Origin: an uncultured Porphyromonadaceae bacterium
GTDB taxonomy: Bacteria; Bacteroidota; Bacteroidia; Bacteroidales; Barnesiellaceae
NCBI GenBank assembly: GCA_900538555.1
Contig: UPYI01000008.1
Location: 62,001 to 126,000 of the forward strand
DNA length: 64,000 nucleotides
Direction of reading: 5' to 3'
Of the stretch, positions 8,649 to 17,165 are shown piece after piece. A program made the translations under genes and the position numbers. Each line of letters opens with the position of its first letter. Within the stretch, counting starts at the first letter, position 1. The notes under the pieces were generated by a model. It had not been told where the DNA came from. It worked only from the letters and a program-made list of their open reading frames with translations, and did not search any database.

Positions 8649-10157
8649 TTAATGGTTGATTTGCAATAATGCGTCGATAAATTCGCGATTGTTCGACAAA
8701 CGGGGGATTTTATGCTGCCCGCCGAGTTTATCCCTGTCGCGAAGCCATTGGTCGAACACACCTTCACGGGCAGGTATGATTTCGAGCGGATCGAGGAACA
8801 ATCCTTTATATCGTTTCGCCTCGTAATCGGAGTTGAGCGATTGCAGGTTTTTATCCAACAGCAAAGCGAAATCGTCGATAGACTGCGGACGGACACCGAA
8901 TTCGATCAGCCACTGATGCCGTCCCCGCTCATTGCCGCGCATATAGACCGGCGCAGCCGTATAGTTGAGAACCGTCGCACCGGTTTCCGCAGTAGTTTTG
9001 GCAATCGCCTGCTCGGCATTATCCACCATCAGTTCTTCACCGAAAGCATTGATATAATGTTTCGTACGACCGGAGATAACGATCTTCACCGGATCGGTCG
9101 AGGTCACACGCACCGTATCGCCGATGCGGTAACGCCAAAGCCCGCTGTTGGTCGTAATGACCAGCGCATAGTTTTTCCCCGCCTGCACGTCCCAGATCGG
9201 TACCGGACGAGCATTGTCGTTATCCACTTCGTCCATCGGGATGAATTCGAAAAAGATTCCCAAGTCGATCAGAAGCAACATGCCCGGATCGGACAGATCG
9301 TCCTGTACGGCAAAGAATCCCTCCGAAGCATTATACGTTTCGACATAGTGCATACGCGGGGACGGGATCAGTTTCTGGTATTGTTCCCGATAGGGCGCGA
9401 AGCTGATCCCGCCATGGAAGAACACTTCCAGATCAGGCCAAAGTTCGGTCAGAGTTTCTTTTCCGGTCTTTTCGAGAATATGCTTGATCAAGCCCAAGAA
9501 CCAAGAGGGAACGCCCGACAGGCTGGTGATATTTTGGGAAATCGTTTTCTCTGCCAACGCATCGAGCTTGCTCTCCCATTCCCCCATGAGGGCAGTCTTC
9601 TTATCCGGCGTACGGAACAGATTGACAAACGGACTTACATTCTGAATCAATATGGCGGAGAGATCGCCGCAATAAGCATCCGACCCGAATGGATTAACCG
9701 CGCGACTACCACCCAAAATCAATCCTTTCCCCGAGAAAAAACGGCTGTCGGGATTCATCCGGAAATAGACGGACACACAATCCGTACCGCCCCGATAGTG
9801 GCAATGTTTCAGACTTTCCCGGCTTACCGGAAGAAATTTGCTTTTATCGTTGGTCGTTCCCGACGACTTGGCGAAATAGTGCACATCGGAGGGCCAAAGT
9901 ATGTTTTTCTCGCCCCGGATCATCCGCTCCACCGAGTGTTTGATTCCGTCGTAGTCGGTCACCGGGACACGATCGCAGAAATCGGCATACGAACGAATCT
10001 CCGAGAAATGATGTTCCCGTCCGAACTCCGTATTGCGGGCAGCAGCAACCAACTTACGCAGTTGCTCTTTTTGTATTTCTTCTCCGTACATGCCGAAGCG
10101 ATCGAGTTCTTTCAGCCGGGGAGTAAATATCTTGCTTAAAACAGAAGTTATATTCAC
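8649..10157 (-). CDS. GH3 (auxin-responsive) family acyl-adenylating enzyme
   Basis: The 502-residue protein matches the GH3 family of ANL-type adenylating enzymes, known in plants for joining amino acids to jasmonate or auxin. In the sequence, YFAKSSGTTNDKSKFLPVS (about residues 93-111) is the ATP-binding P-loop region. YVETYNASEGFFAVQDD and LVITTNSGLWRYRIGDTV are the other conserved adenylation motifs. There is no signal peptide. Bacterial members are common in Bacteroidota but their substrate is not established, so a carboxylate-activating role is inferred only from the family. It is the first gene of a pair with the alkaline phosphatase downstream. Confidence 0.88.
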   Translation of the reverse strand: MNITSVLSKIFTPRLKELDRFGMYGEEIQKEQLRKLVAAARNTEFGREHHFSEIRSYADFCDRVPVTDYDGIKHSVERMIRGEKNILWPSDVHYFAKSSGTTNDKSKFLPVSRESLKHCHYRGGTDCVSVYFRMNPDSRFFSGKGLILGGSRAVNPFGSDAYCGDLSAILIQNVSPFVNLFRTPDKKTALMGEWESKLDALAEKTISQNITSLSGVPSWFLGLIKHILEKTGKETLTELWPDLEVFFHGGISFAPYREQYQKLIPSPRMHYVETYNASEGFFAVQDDLSDPGMLLLIDLGIFFEFIPMDEVDNDNARPVPIWDVQAGKNYALVITTNSGLWRYRIGDTVRVTSTDPVKIVISGRTKHYINAFGEELMVDNAEQAIAKTTAETGATVLNYTAAPVYMRGNERGRHQWLIEFGVRPQSIDDFALLLDKNLQSLNSDYEAKRYKGLFLDPLEIIPAREGVFDQWLRDRDKLGGQHKIPRLSNNREFIDALLQINH

Positions 10158-10353
10158 TGGAAAATTCTTTTTCTACCGTTGCAAAAATACAAATTCTATA
10201 ACATTCGCGATGCTAAAATTAAATTTATTCTGTTAAATATATAGAGGGGGTTCAGTCCTTATGTGACACAACTTGCCCCAAAAAGTTCTTGCAGTTCAAG
10301 AAATTTAACCATTCAGCCCCAATTTTATTGAAAAACAACTATTTGCGAATATA

Positions 10354-10385
10354 TTTGGAAATACGTGCGGTTTATTTTAAATTTG
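10354..10385 (+). promoter_or_regulatory. Promoter for the outer-membrane protein gene
   Basis: TTTG at 10354-10357 and TAAATTTG at 10378-10385, separated by 20 bases, fit the Bacteroidota sigma-ABfr pattern TTTG-N(about 19)-TAnnTTTG. The downstream ATG is 25 bases after the -7 box, implying a short leader. Confidence 0.6.
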
Positions 10386-10410
10386 TACAAAACACCTAAA
10401 CCCGAATCTC

Positions 10411-11103
10411 ATGAACAAAAGGCTCCTGACATTCCTGTGCCTTTTAGGCTCGCTTGCTTCCCTTTCCGCCCAATCGTTCCGGATAGATGCCGATTTGGTC
10501 AGCCATTATATGTGGCGAGGTATCAACTGCGGCGGGCTCAGCCTGCAACCGTCCCTGACCTTCGAGGTAAAAGGATTCTCCATTACCGCATGGGGCTCGA
10601 CCGAATTCCGCACCGAATTCAACGAAGTAGACCTGTCGGTCCAATACGAATACAAAGGACTTTACATCAGGCTGCTGGATGTATTCTGCCAAGAAAACGA
10701 CAAACAATTCCGATACTTCAACTTCAAATCGAAAGAGACCAACCACTCGGTCGAACTGGGAGTAAGATACCGTATCTGCGACAAAGTGCCGCTGACTTTC
10801 GCGTGGTACACCAACCTCTTCGGGAAAGATTATTTAGACGACGGGAAACGGGCTTGGTCTACCTATATCGAGGCGTCCTACCCGTTCGATGTAAAATTCA
10901 TGGAGATAAAGCCGGAAGTCGGAATCACACCGTGGAACGGCAAATATGCCCGACAATTCAACGTGGTGAATATCGGGGTACAAGGATTGAAATCGTTCCG
11001 GATCACAGACAAAGTCCATATCCCCGTCTGGGTAAAGTTCACGGTAAATCCTTATCGGGAAAAGGCATACGTCTCTTTCGGAACCGGAGTACGAATTCAT
11101 TAA
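10411..11103 (+). CDS. Small outer-membrane beta-barrel protein (TorF-like putative porin)
   Basis: The 230-residue product has a signal peptide (MNKRLLTFLCLLGSLASLSAQ). A series of amphipathic strands with alternating aromatic residues follows, for example DADLVSHYMWRGINCGGLSLQPSL and FSITAWGSTEF, ending in a final strand VSFGTGVRIH. The SHYMWRG start and barrel pattern resemble TorF/gcw_chp putative porins. It should sit in the outer membrane. It stands alone between genes on the other strand and has its own promoter. The substrate is unknown. Confidence 0.72.
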   Translation: MNKRLLTFLCLLGSLASLSAQSFRIDADLVSHYMWRGINCGGLSLQPSLTFEVKGFSITAWGSTEFRTEFNEVDLSVQYEYKGLYIRLLDVFCQENDKQFRYFNFKSKETNHSVELGVRYRICDKVPLTFAWYTNLFGKDYLDDGKRAWSTYIEASYPFDVKFMEIKPEVGITPWNGKYARQFNVVNIGVQGLKSFRITDKVHIPVWVKFTVNPYREKAYVSFGTGVRIH

Positions 11104-11310
11104 AAAAAGACAGGCATGCAGAAAATCAAATCGGGGAAACGCAGGACACAAGCTCCGGGGGAACGGGGCAAACGAACCAAGCCGACCGGAAAACGGATTG
11201 GAAAATCGAAACCGTGGAAAGCCGACAATGCGTTGAACCGCCGGGTAAAATAACGGTTTCCGGAAACAGGGACTCCGGGCTACTGCAAAAAAATGGAATA
11301 GGGAATCCGA

Positions 11311-12135
11311 TCAAAGCGAATCGGACAACAATCCTTCGTCGGATTCCGCCGGCAACTCCAACTCGGGTTTCGGAGTCTGTTCAAGAAGTTGTCTGACAAA
11401 ATTCTTATCCGATCTCACCTTCTTGTAGGCTTTCTCGGCAGCATGTTGCTGCGACTCTTTTTTCGAATATCCCTCACCTTCGCCTACCGGCATTTCGTTC
11501 AACAGCACCTGCGACTGAAACACCGGATTGTTCTCATCGTCGGTGTGCGACTCGGTCAGCGTGAACCGTATCTCCACCTTGTTTTTCTGGCACCACTCGA
11601 TCAGCTTCGATTTGAAATTCGTCTCCTTCTTGACGATCGTTTCCATGTCGATATAGGGTGTGATGATACGCTGCTCCACAAAATGCTTGCAGAACAGATA
11701 GCCCTTGTCCAAATAGATAGCCCCGATAATTGCCTCGAAAGCATTCCCGTTGATATAACTATTATGCGTATGGGTCTGCATGTTGCTGACTACCAGTTTG
11801 TCCAGCCCCATCTCCTGCGCAATCCGGTTGAGAGTTTCCCGCTTCACTATCTTAGAACGGGTATTGGTCAGGAATCCCTCTTTCTTCTCCGAATAGGTGT
11901 TGTAAAGTATATCCGCGATAACCGCATCGAGTATGGCATCCCCGAGAAATTCGAGCCGTTCGTTATTGACCGACCGCCCGTTCTCGTTCTTCACCGATGC
12001 CGAACGATGCAATACCGCCTGCTCATAATATTTTATCTCGCCGGGGACAAAACCCAAGACTTTATAAAAATGAATATAAGGCTCCTTATGCTTATGCACA
12101 AGAAGCCTTATATAGTTATGAATCGCTTTAAGCAC
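11311..12135 (-). CDS. rnc: Ribonuclease III (GTG start)
   Basis: A 274-residue enzyme that cleaves double-stranded RNA in rRNA and mRNA processing. The catalytic signature NNERLEFLGDAILDAV is at about residues 57-72, with a second acidic cluster in NAFEAIIGAIYLDKG. The double-stranded RNA-binding domain occupies about 180-250. The N-terminal extension before the signature is normal for Bacteroidota. The start codon is GTG at 12135-12133 (plus-strand cac), because no upstream ATG fits and LKAIHNYIRLL matches the usual N-terminus. The GTG lies directly after a tandem 90-bp duplication. The order acpP-fabF-rnc is typical of the phylum. Confidence 0.95.
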   Translation of the reverse strand: MLKAIHNYIRLLVHKHKEPYIHFYKVLGFVPGEIKYYEQAVLHRSASVKNENGRSVNNERLEFLGDAILDAVIADILYNTYSEKKEGFLTNTRSKIVKRETLNRIAQEMGLDKLVVSNMQTHTHNSYINGNAFEAIIGAIYLDKGYLFCKHFVEQRIITPYIDMETIVKKETNFKSKLIEWCQKNKVEIRFTLTESHTDDENNPVFQSQVLLNEMPVGEGEGYSKKESQQHAAEKAYKKVRSDKNFVRQLLEQTPKPELELPAESDEGLLSDSL

Positions 12136-12137
12136 GT

Positions 12138-12325
12138 TTTATTTTAAACTTTTGGTTTTCAACAAACGCTTCGCCTCGGCATAATCCGTTCAAGTTTCAC
12201 CTAATGGCTTCTGCATTCGGCTTGCAGTTTATTTTAAACTTTTGGTTTTCAATAAACGCTTCGCCTCGGCATATCCGTTCAAGTTTCACTTGACGGCTTC
12301 TGCACTCGGCTTGCAGTTTATTTTA
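12138..12325. repeat. Tandem 90-bp direct repeat, two copies plus a partial third
   Basis: Copy 1 (12138-12227, 90 bases) and copy 2 (12228-12316, 89 bases) both start tttattttaaacttttgg and end ggcttgcag. They differ at a handful of positions (for example aacaaacg/aataaacg and ataatccg/atatccg). A nine-base start of a third copy (12317-12325) runs into the fabF stop codon and last sense codons. The array fills the whole gap between fabF and rnc. No reading frame or T-tract is evident. Confidence 0.9.
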
Positions 12326-13580
12326 CAAATTTTTTCACGATGATACTTGCGTTGTGTCCGCCAAAACCGAATGTATTGGACAGAGCTGCATTTACCACAC
12401 GCTTCTGAGCTTTGTTAAACGTAAAGTTTAGCTTGTAATCGATTTCAGGATCATCATCGCCCTCCTCGTGGTTGATCGTCGGAGGCACGACATCATTTTC
12501 TACACTCTTCACACAGATCAACGCTTCCACAGCTCCGGTTGCTCCCAACAGGTGACCGGTCATGGATTTGGTCGAACTGATATTCAAATCATAGGCATGA
12601 GCGCCGAACACTTCGGTAATCGCTTTTGCTTCCGATTTGTCACCCACGGGAGTGGAAGTACCGTGCACGTTGATGTAGTCGATCTCTTCGGGAGCCATAT
12701 GGGCATCTTCGAGAGCATTCTGCATCACGAGTTTAGCACCTAATCCTTCGGGGTGAGTGGCGGTGAGGTGATAAGCATCGGCAGAAAGACCGCCACCTAC
12801 GACCTCGGCATAAATTTTTGCGCCACGAGCCAAAGCATGTTCCATCTCTTCGAGTATAAGACAAGCACTACCTTCACCCATTACGAATCCGTCGCGCGAC
12901 GCGCTGAACGGACGCGATGCGGTTTTGGGGCTGTCATTACGTGTCGAAAGTGCGTGCATAGAGTTGAAACCACCTACTCCCGAGGGGAAGATGGCTGCTT
13001 CTGCACCACCTGCGATGATAACATCCGCTTTGCCTAACCGAATGTAGTTGAAAGCGTCAATCAGCGCATGGGTAGAAGAGGCACAAGCCGATACGACACC
13101 GAAGTTCGGACCGCGGAATCCATAGATCATGGAAAGCTGACCGGCAGCGATGTCTGCAATCATCTTCGGAATGAAGAACGGGCTGAAACGCGGGCCTTTT
13201 TCCGGAGCTTTTGCATAAGCGCCTACTTCCTGTTCGAAGGTACTGATACCACCGATACCTGCTGCAAAGATCACTCCGGCACGGTCTTTATTGACTTTCT
13301 CCAAGTCGAGACCCGAATCGTCCATACCTTCTTTGGCAGAGGCGACCGCATACTGTGCGTACAAGTCGAGTTTGCGAGCTTCTTTTACGCTGAAATACGC
13401 AGTCGGGTCAAAATTCTTCACTTCGCAAGCGAACTGAGTTTTGAACTCCGACGCATCAAAATGTGTAATAGGTCCGGCTCCACTTTCGCCGTTCAGCAAC
13501 GCGTTCCACGTAGTGGGAACATCGTTTCCCAACGGAGTAACGGCACCAAGACCGGTTACGACAACTCTTTTCAGTTCCAT
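12318..13580 (-). CDS. fabF: 3-oxoacyl-[acyl-carrier-protein] synthase II
   Basis: The 420-residue condensing enzyme of type II fatty acid synthesis joins malonyl-ACP to an acyl chain. The catalytic cysteine is C166 in VVSACASSTHA. The two histidines are H306 in NVHGTSTPVGD and H343 in KSMTGHLLGATGA. Full length with the usual N-terminus ELKRVVVTGLGAVTPLGND. It begins two bases after the acpP stop, so the two genes are co-transcribed and the enzyme's carrier protein is made alongside. The stop codon overlaps the edge of the tandem repeat. Confidence 0.97.
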   Translation of the reverse strand: MELKRVVVTGLGAVTPLGNDVPTTWNALLNGESGAGPITHFDASEFKTQFACEVKNFDPTAYFSVKEARKLDLYAQYAVASAKEGMDDSGLDLEKVNKDRAGVIFAAGIGGISTFEQEVGAYAKAPEKGPRFSPFFIPKMIADIAAGQLSMIYGFRGPNFGVVSACASSTHALIDAFNYIRLGKADVIIAGGAEAAIFPSGVGGFNSMHALSTRNDSPKTASRPFSASRDGFVMGEGSACLILEEMEHALARGAKIYAEVVGGGLSADAYHLTATHPEGLGAKLVMQNALEDAHMAPEEIDYINVHGTSTPVGDKSEAKAITEVFGAHAYDLNISSTKSMTGHLLGATGAVEALICVKSVENDVVPPTINHEEGDDDPEIDYKLNFTFNKAQKRVVNAALSNTFGFGGHNASIIVKKFVK

Positions 13581-13582
13581 AA

Positions 13583-13825
13583 TTATTTGTTAGCGATAGC
13601 AGCTTCGATATGAGCAATCGCTTCACCTACTGTTGTGATTTTTTCTGCTTGATCATCCGGAATTTTGATATCGAATTTGTTTTCAAAATCCATGATCATT
13701 TCTACTGTGTCGAGAGAATCTGCACCCAGATCGTTAGTGAAGTTTGCTTCGGGGGTTACTTCAGACTCTTTTACACCAAGTCTTTCTACGATAATCTCTT
13801 TTACGGTTGATGCTACATCAGACAT
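13583..13825 (-). CDS. acpP: Acyl carrier protein
   Basis: An 80-residue acidic protein starting MSDVASTVKEIIVERLGV. The phosphopantetheine attachment serine is S37 in LGADSLDTVEM. It carries growing acyl chains for fatty acid and lipid A synthesis. The start at 13825 is chosen because it gives the normal ACP length; the frame extends upstream but encodes a basic, aromatic-rich stretch unlike ACP. It is first in the operon acpP-fabF-rnc, two bases before fabF. Confidence 0.97.
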   Translation of the reverse strand: MSDVASTVKEIIVERLGVKESEVTPEANFTNDLGADSLDTVEMIMDFENKFDIKIPDDQAEKITTVGEAIAHIEAAIANK

Positions 13826-14053
13826 AACTTTCAATTTTAAATTAATAACTAATATGTGTTCTTTTTTTTGTTGTGCAAAGAAATATATTTTTCTTTGAAC
13901 TAAAAAAGAAAACATACGATAAAATGACTATTTTTGCTCATTTCATGGGATAATGTGCAATTTCAAGGAGAAAAATCCCTTGTTTTTACAAATTTTCACA
14001 CAAAAATTCGATATCCGGATGACAAAACACGGCATTATCCCTTTTTTTCTCTT

Positions 14054-15184
14054 TCAATCTGCCGAAGAGATCTCCTTGAAACCGAGATCGAATAACACCC
14101 GGCGAGACTCCTCCGGAATATTTTTCAACCGATAAGCACCAAATTCACGGCGCAGGCCGTAGGCTCCGCGCAATTGCTCGAACGTATGAGGAGCTTCGGT
14201 CAGGCAGCGACTATCGTTACGCGGATCGTAAGTAGCCCATACGGCATCCGCCACCGGATTACGGCTGTCCTGCAAATCGATCACCGGATTTTCGACCGAC
14301 GCCGGCACAATCCCCGACCGATCGACTTCGACATGCAAATAACGCGCCACCGCATCTACCGCCATTCGGGTTGCATTCGCCTTGCCGTCCGCCGAATACC
14401 CGGCAATGTGAGGGGTTGCTATCAACGCCGACCGCAGCAGTTCAGGCATCGCATCGGGTTCATGCTCCCAACAATCGACCACCGCATCGCCGACAATGCC
14501 ATCGGAAAGAGCCTCCGCCAACGCCGCATTGTCCACCACTTCGCCTCGCGCACTGTTTATCAGCAACGGCTTACGACGAAGTCCCGATAAAAAATGCCGG
14601 TCTGCCAGATGAAAAGTCGGATGATCACCGCCGAAAACAAGCGGAGTATGAAACGTCAATATATCGCACCGTTCGGCAAGTTCACCGAGCGGGGTGAAAG
14701 ATTCGCCGCCTTCACGTTCAGCCCGAGGCGGATCGTTCAGCAACACCGTCATTCCTATCCGGCGGCAATAGTCGGCAACGATAGAGCCTACATGCCCTAC
14801 CCCGACAACACCGATACAACACGACGGCAACGTCCTCCGATTTTTTTCCGCCCATATATATAAGGAAGCAAGTACGTATTGCGCCACGGACGAAGCGTTG
14901 CATCCCGGAGCATTCGTCCACCCGATACCGTGCGCACGGCAATACTCCGTATCTATATGATCGAATCCGATCGTAGCGGTAGCGATAAAACGGCAGCGAC
15001 TGCCCGACAGTAATGCGGCATCGCAATGCGTGCGGGTACGAACGATAAGCACGTCGGCATCGGCTACGGCTTGCGGCGTAATCCGGTCGGGCGACAGATA
15101 TTCCACCTCGGCAACAGGCTCGAATACACCTTTTAAATACGGGATTTTATTATCCGCGACAATACGGGGCAGCAGTTTCTTCAT
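14054..15184 (-). CDS. pdxB: 4-phosphoerythronate dehydrogenase (PdxB)
   Basis: The 376-residue NAD-dependent D-2-hydroxyacid dehydrogenase should oxidise 4-phosphoerythronate in pyridoxal 5'-phosphate synthesis. The conserved start is IVADNKIPYLKGVFEP. NAPGCNASSVAQYV precedes the NAD-binding loop VGVGHVGS at about 127-134. INSARGEVVDNAALAEAL and the catalytic histidine region TPHIAGYSADGK follow. The C-terminal PdxB-type dimerisation tail is present, which separates it from SerA or lactate dehydrogenases. It stands alone, divergent from the DUF4254 operon. A TATTTTTG element at 15215-15208 (minus) could be its -7 box. Confidence 0.92.
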   Translation of the reverse strand: MKKLLPRIVADNKIPYLKGVFEPVAEVEYLSPDRITPQAVADADVLIVRTRTHCDAALLSGSRCRFIATATIGFDHIDTEYCRAHGIGWTNAPGCNASSVAQYVLASLYIWAEKNRRTLPSCCIGVVGVGHVGSIVADYCRRIGMTVLLNDPPRAEREGGESFTPLGELAERCDILTFHTPLVFGGDHPTFHLADRHFLSGLRRKPLLINSARGEVVDNAALAEALSDGIVGDAVVDCWEHEPDAMPELLRSALIATPHIAGYSADGKANATRMAVDAVARYLHVEVDRSGIVPASVENPVIDLQDSRNPVADAVWATYDPRNDSRCLTEAPHTFEQLRGAYGLRREFGAYRLKNIPEESRRVLFDLGFKEISSAD

Positions 15185-15267
15185 ATTAAAATGTCATCTT
15201 TCCGCTGCAAAAATAATATTCCCGAACGGATATATCGGGCTCTTCGGGAATAAAATACCCCTTTCTA

Positions 15268-15298
15268 TTGGCGAATTGTAAAACTATTCTTATGTTTG
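15268..15298 (+). promoter_or_regulatory. Promoter of the DUF4254-GT9-ruvB-flippase operon
   Basis: TTG at 15268-15270, a 20-base spacer and TATGTTTG at 15291-15298 match the Bacteroidota promoter pattern. The predicted leader to the ATG at 15428 is about 120 bases. The region lies between divergent pdxB and the operon. Confidence 0.55.
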
Positions 15299-15427
15299 TA
15301 AATGATAAAATGTATGCCCGCCCTGTCGGGCAAAGCACCTACTGATTATCATAAAGCACGAGAGGATCGGTTTTCCCACAGGGAATCCGACACACGCCAT
15401 ATTATCAACCCATATACACGAACGTTT

Positions 15428-16033
15428 ATGAGATTTAGTGAAACTTGCAACACCATTTTCCGCAATGCAACCGAATCGTACCATGTAACCGACCATGTCG
15501 ATGCCCCGATGCAGAATCCTTATCCCGAAAAAACCATAGAATATTACCTGTTTCTGAAAAACTGGATCGATGCCGTACAATGGCACTTAGAAGATATTAT
15601 CCGGAATCCGGAGATCGACCCGGTAGAAGCTCTGGCAATCAAACGCCGCATCGACAAATCGAACCAGGACCGTACCGACCTGGTAGAGCTCATCGACAGC
15701 TATTTCTGGGAAAAGTATCGGGAGGTAACCCCGTTGTCCGATGCAAAAATCAATACGGAAAGTCCGGCATGGGCAATAGACCGGCTCTCCATTCTGGCTC
15801 TGAAAATCTACCACATGCGTCAGGAAACCGAGCGCAAGGATGCTTCGCCCGAACATCTGGATGCCTGCAACAAAAAATTGCGGGTGCTGTCGGAACAGCA
15901 GGTAGACCTATCGACCGCTATCGACGAACTGTTGGAAGATATTGAATCGGGACGCCGCTACATGAAGGTGTACAAACAAATGAAAATGTACAACGATCCG
16001 GCGCTGAATCCGGTACTGTACGGCAAGAAGTAG
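15428..16033 (+). CDS. DUF4254 domain protein
   Basis: A 201-residue soluble, mostly helical protein starting MRFSETCNTIFRNATESYHV, the hallmark start of DUF4254. It continues with YLKNWID-like WIDAVQWHLEDIIR, a central helix with DKSNQDRTDLVELID, and RLSILALKIYHM. There is no signal peptide. The family is found almost only in Bacteroidota and is repeatedly next to a family 9 glycosyltransferase, as here with a 7-base gap, so a link to lipopolysaccharide core synthesis is inferred. Its biochemical activity is unknown. The start at 15428 gives the family N-terminus; the frame is open further upstream to 15302. Confidence 0.85.
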   Translation: MRFSETCNTIFRNATESYHVTDHVDAPMQNPYPEKTIEYYLFLKNWIDAVQWHLEDIIRNPEIDPVEALAIKRRIDKSNQDRTDLVELIDSYFWEKYREVTPLSDAKINTESPAWAIDRLSILALKIYHMRQETERKDASPEHLDACNKKLRVLSEQQVDLSTAIDELLEDIESGRRYMKVYKQMKMYNDPALNPVLYGKK

Positions 16034-16040
16034 GGCGAAT

Positions 16041-17129
16041 ATGGCTTCATACAAAAAAGTATTAGTCGTTCGCTTCTCTGCTTTGGGCGACGTAGCCATG
16101 ACCGTGCCGGTGCTATACTCCCTGTGCAACGCCTACCCCGATACCACATTCGTGATGCTTACCCGCCCGGTTGCGGCAAAATTGTTCGTGAACGCGCCGG
16201 GCAATCTCCAAATCGTGACCGCCGAACTGGAAGGACGCCACAAAGGGTTGCGCGGGCTGTACACGCTATACCGCGATATGCGGAAACTGTCGATCGACGG
16301 GGTCGCCGACCTGCACTATGTGTTGCGCACCCGCATCATCTCCCTGCTGTTCCGCCTTGCAGGATTCAAGGTGCACCATATCGAGAAAGGCAGACGGGAG
16401 AAAAAAGCCCTCACGACACGAAAAGGGAAACGGCTGACTCCGCTGAAAAATTCCATACAACGTTATACCGATGTATTCGAACAGATGGGATTCCGTTTCG
16501 AGCAGACCTTTACCTCTATCTACCCGAACGGGAAAGGTGACTACGGATCGTTCTCATACATCACACCGGCAAAAACGGACAACGAAACATGGATCGGAAT
16601 CGCGCCGTTCGCCAAACACCGCGGGAAGATCTATCCGGTAAACCAAATGGAAGAGGTCGTACGGAAACTCTCGGCACAACCGGAGCACAAACTATTCCTG
16701 TTCGGCGCAGGAGAACAGGAAGCCTCACAACTGCGCGAATGGTGCCGGAAGTATCCGAACGTCGTATCGCTGGCTGACAAACGGCACGGATTCCTTGTGG
16801 AGCTGGCTCTGATCAGCCATCTGGACTGCATGGTGTCGATGGACTCCGCCAATATGCACCTTGCCTCATTGGTCGGCACTCCGGTCGTATCGATATGGGG
16901 AGCCACGCATCCCTATTGCGGATTCTTAGGCTGGAAACAGCCGTATGAAAATATCGTACAAGCCGAACTCGACTGCCGTCCCTGTTCGGTATTCGGCGAC
17001 AAGCCCTGTTACCGCAAGGACTACGCCTGCATGTCCGCCATTTCGCCCGATACCATTATCGCCAAAATACGGTCCGTATCCGGTCAAAAACAAAATAAGG
17101 CAGACGACAAGCCCCTCGGCACAAAATAA
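16041..17129 (+). CDS. Family 9 glycosyltransferase (heptosyltransferase-like)
   Basis: The 362-residue GT-B enzyme starts KVLVVRFSALGDVAMTVPVL, the GT9 N-terminal motif. The C-terminal domain carries IGIAPFAKHRGKIYP, FLFGAGEQE, and the donor-site block VSMDSANMHLASLVGTPVVSIWGATHP. DCRPCSVFGDKPC near the end is the usual cysteine pair. By family it should add a heptose or related sugar to the lipopolysaccharide inner core in the cytoplasm. It follows DUF4254 by 7 bases and precedes ruvB by 36. The sugar specificity cannot be read. Confidence 0.9.
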   Translation: MASYKKVLVVRFSALGDVAMTVPVLYSLCNAYPDTTFVMLTRPVAAKLFVNAPGNLQIVTAELEGRHKGLRGLYTLYRDMRKLSIDGVADLHYVLRTRIISLLFRLAGFKVHHIEKGRREKKALTTRKGKRLTPLKNSIQRYTDVFEQMGFRFEQTFTSIYPNGKGDYGSFSYITPAKTDNETWIGIAPFAKHRGKIYPVNQMEEVVRKLSAQPEHKLFLFGAGEQEASQLREWCRKYPNVVSLADKRHGFLVELALISHLDCMVSMDSANMHLASLVGTPVVSIWGATHPYCGFLGWKQPYENIVQAELDCRPCSVFGDKPCYRKDYACMSAISPDTIIAKIRSVSGQKQNKADDKPLGTK

Positions 17130-17165
17130 TTTAGTAAGTTTGCCGCTTTAAAGCGAGACACATTT

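Noticed and set aside
8712..10139. 475-codon plus-strand frame opposite the GH3-family gene
   Set aside because: Shadow frame in high-GC third-position sequence; the minus strand encodes a complete GH3 enzyme.
10365..11396. 343-codon plus-strand frame overlapping the outer-membrane protein gene
   Set aside because: Arg/Pro-rich frame in the wrong phase; the signal peptide and barrel pattern are in the 10411-11103 frame.
12138..12325. 90-bp repeat as a CRISPR or tRNA-related element
   Set aside because: Only two full copies, no spacers, and no tRNA fold.
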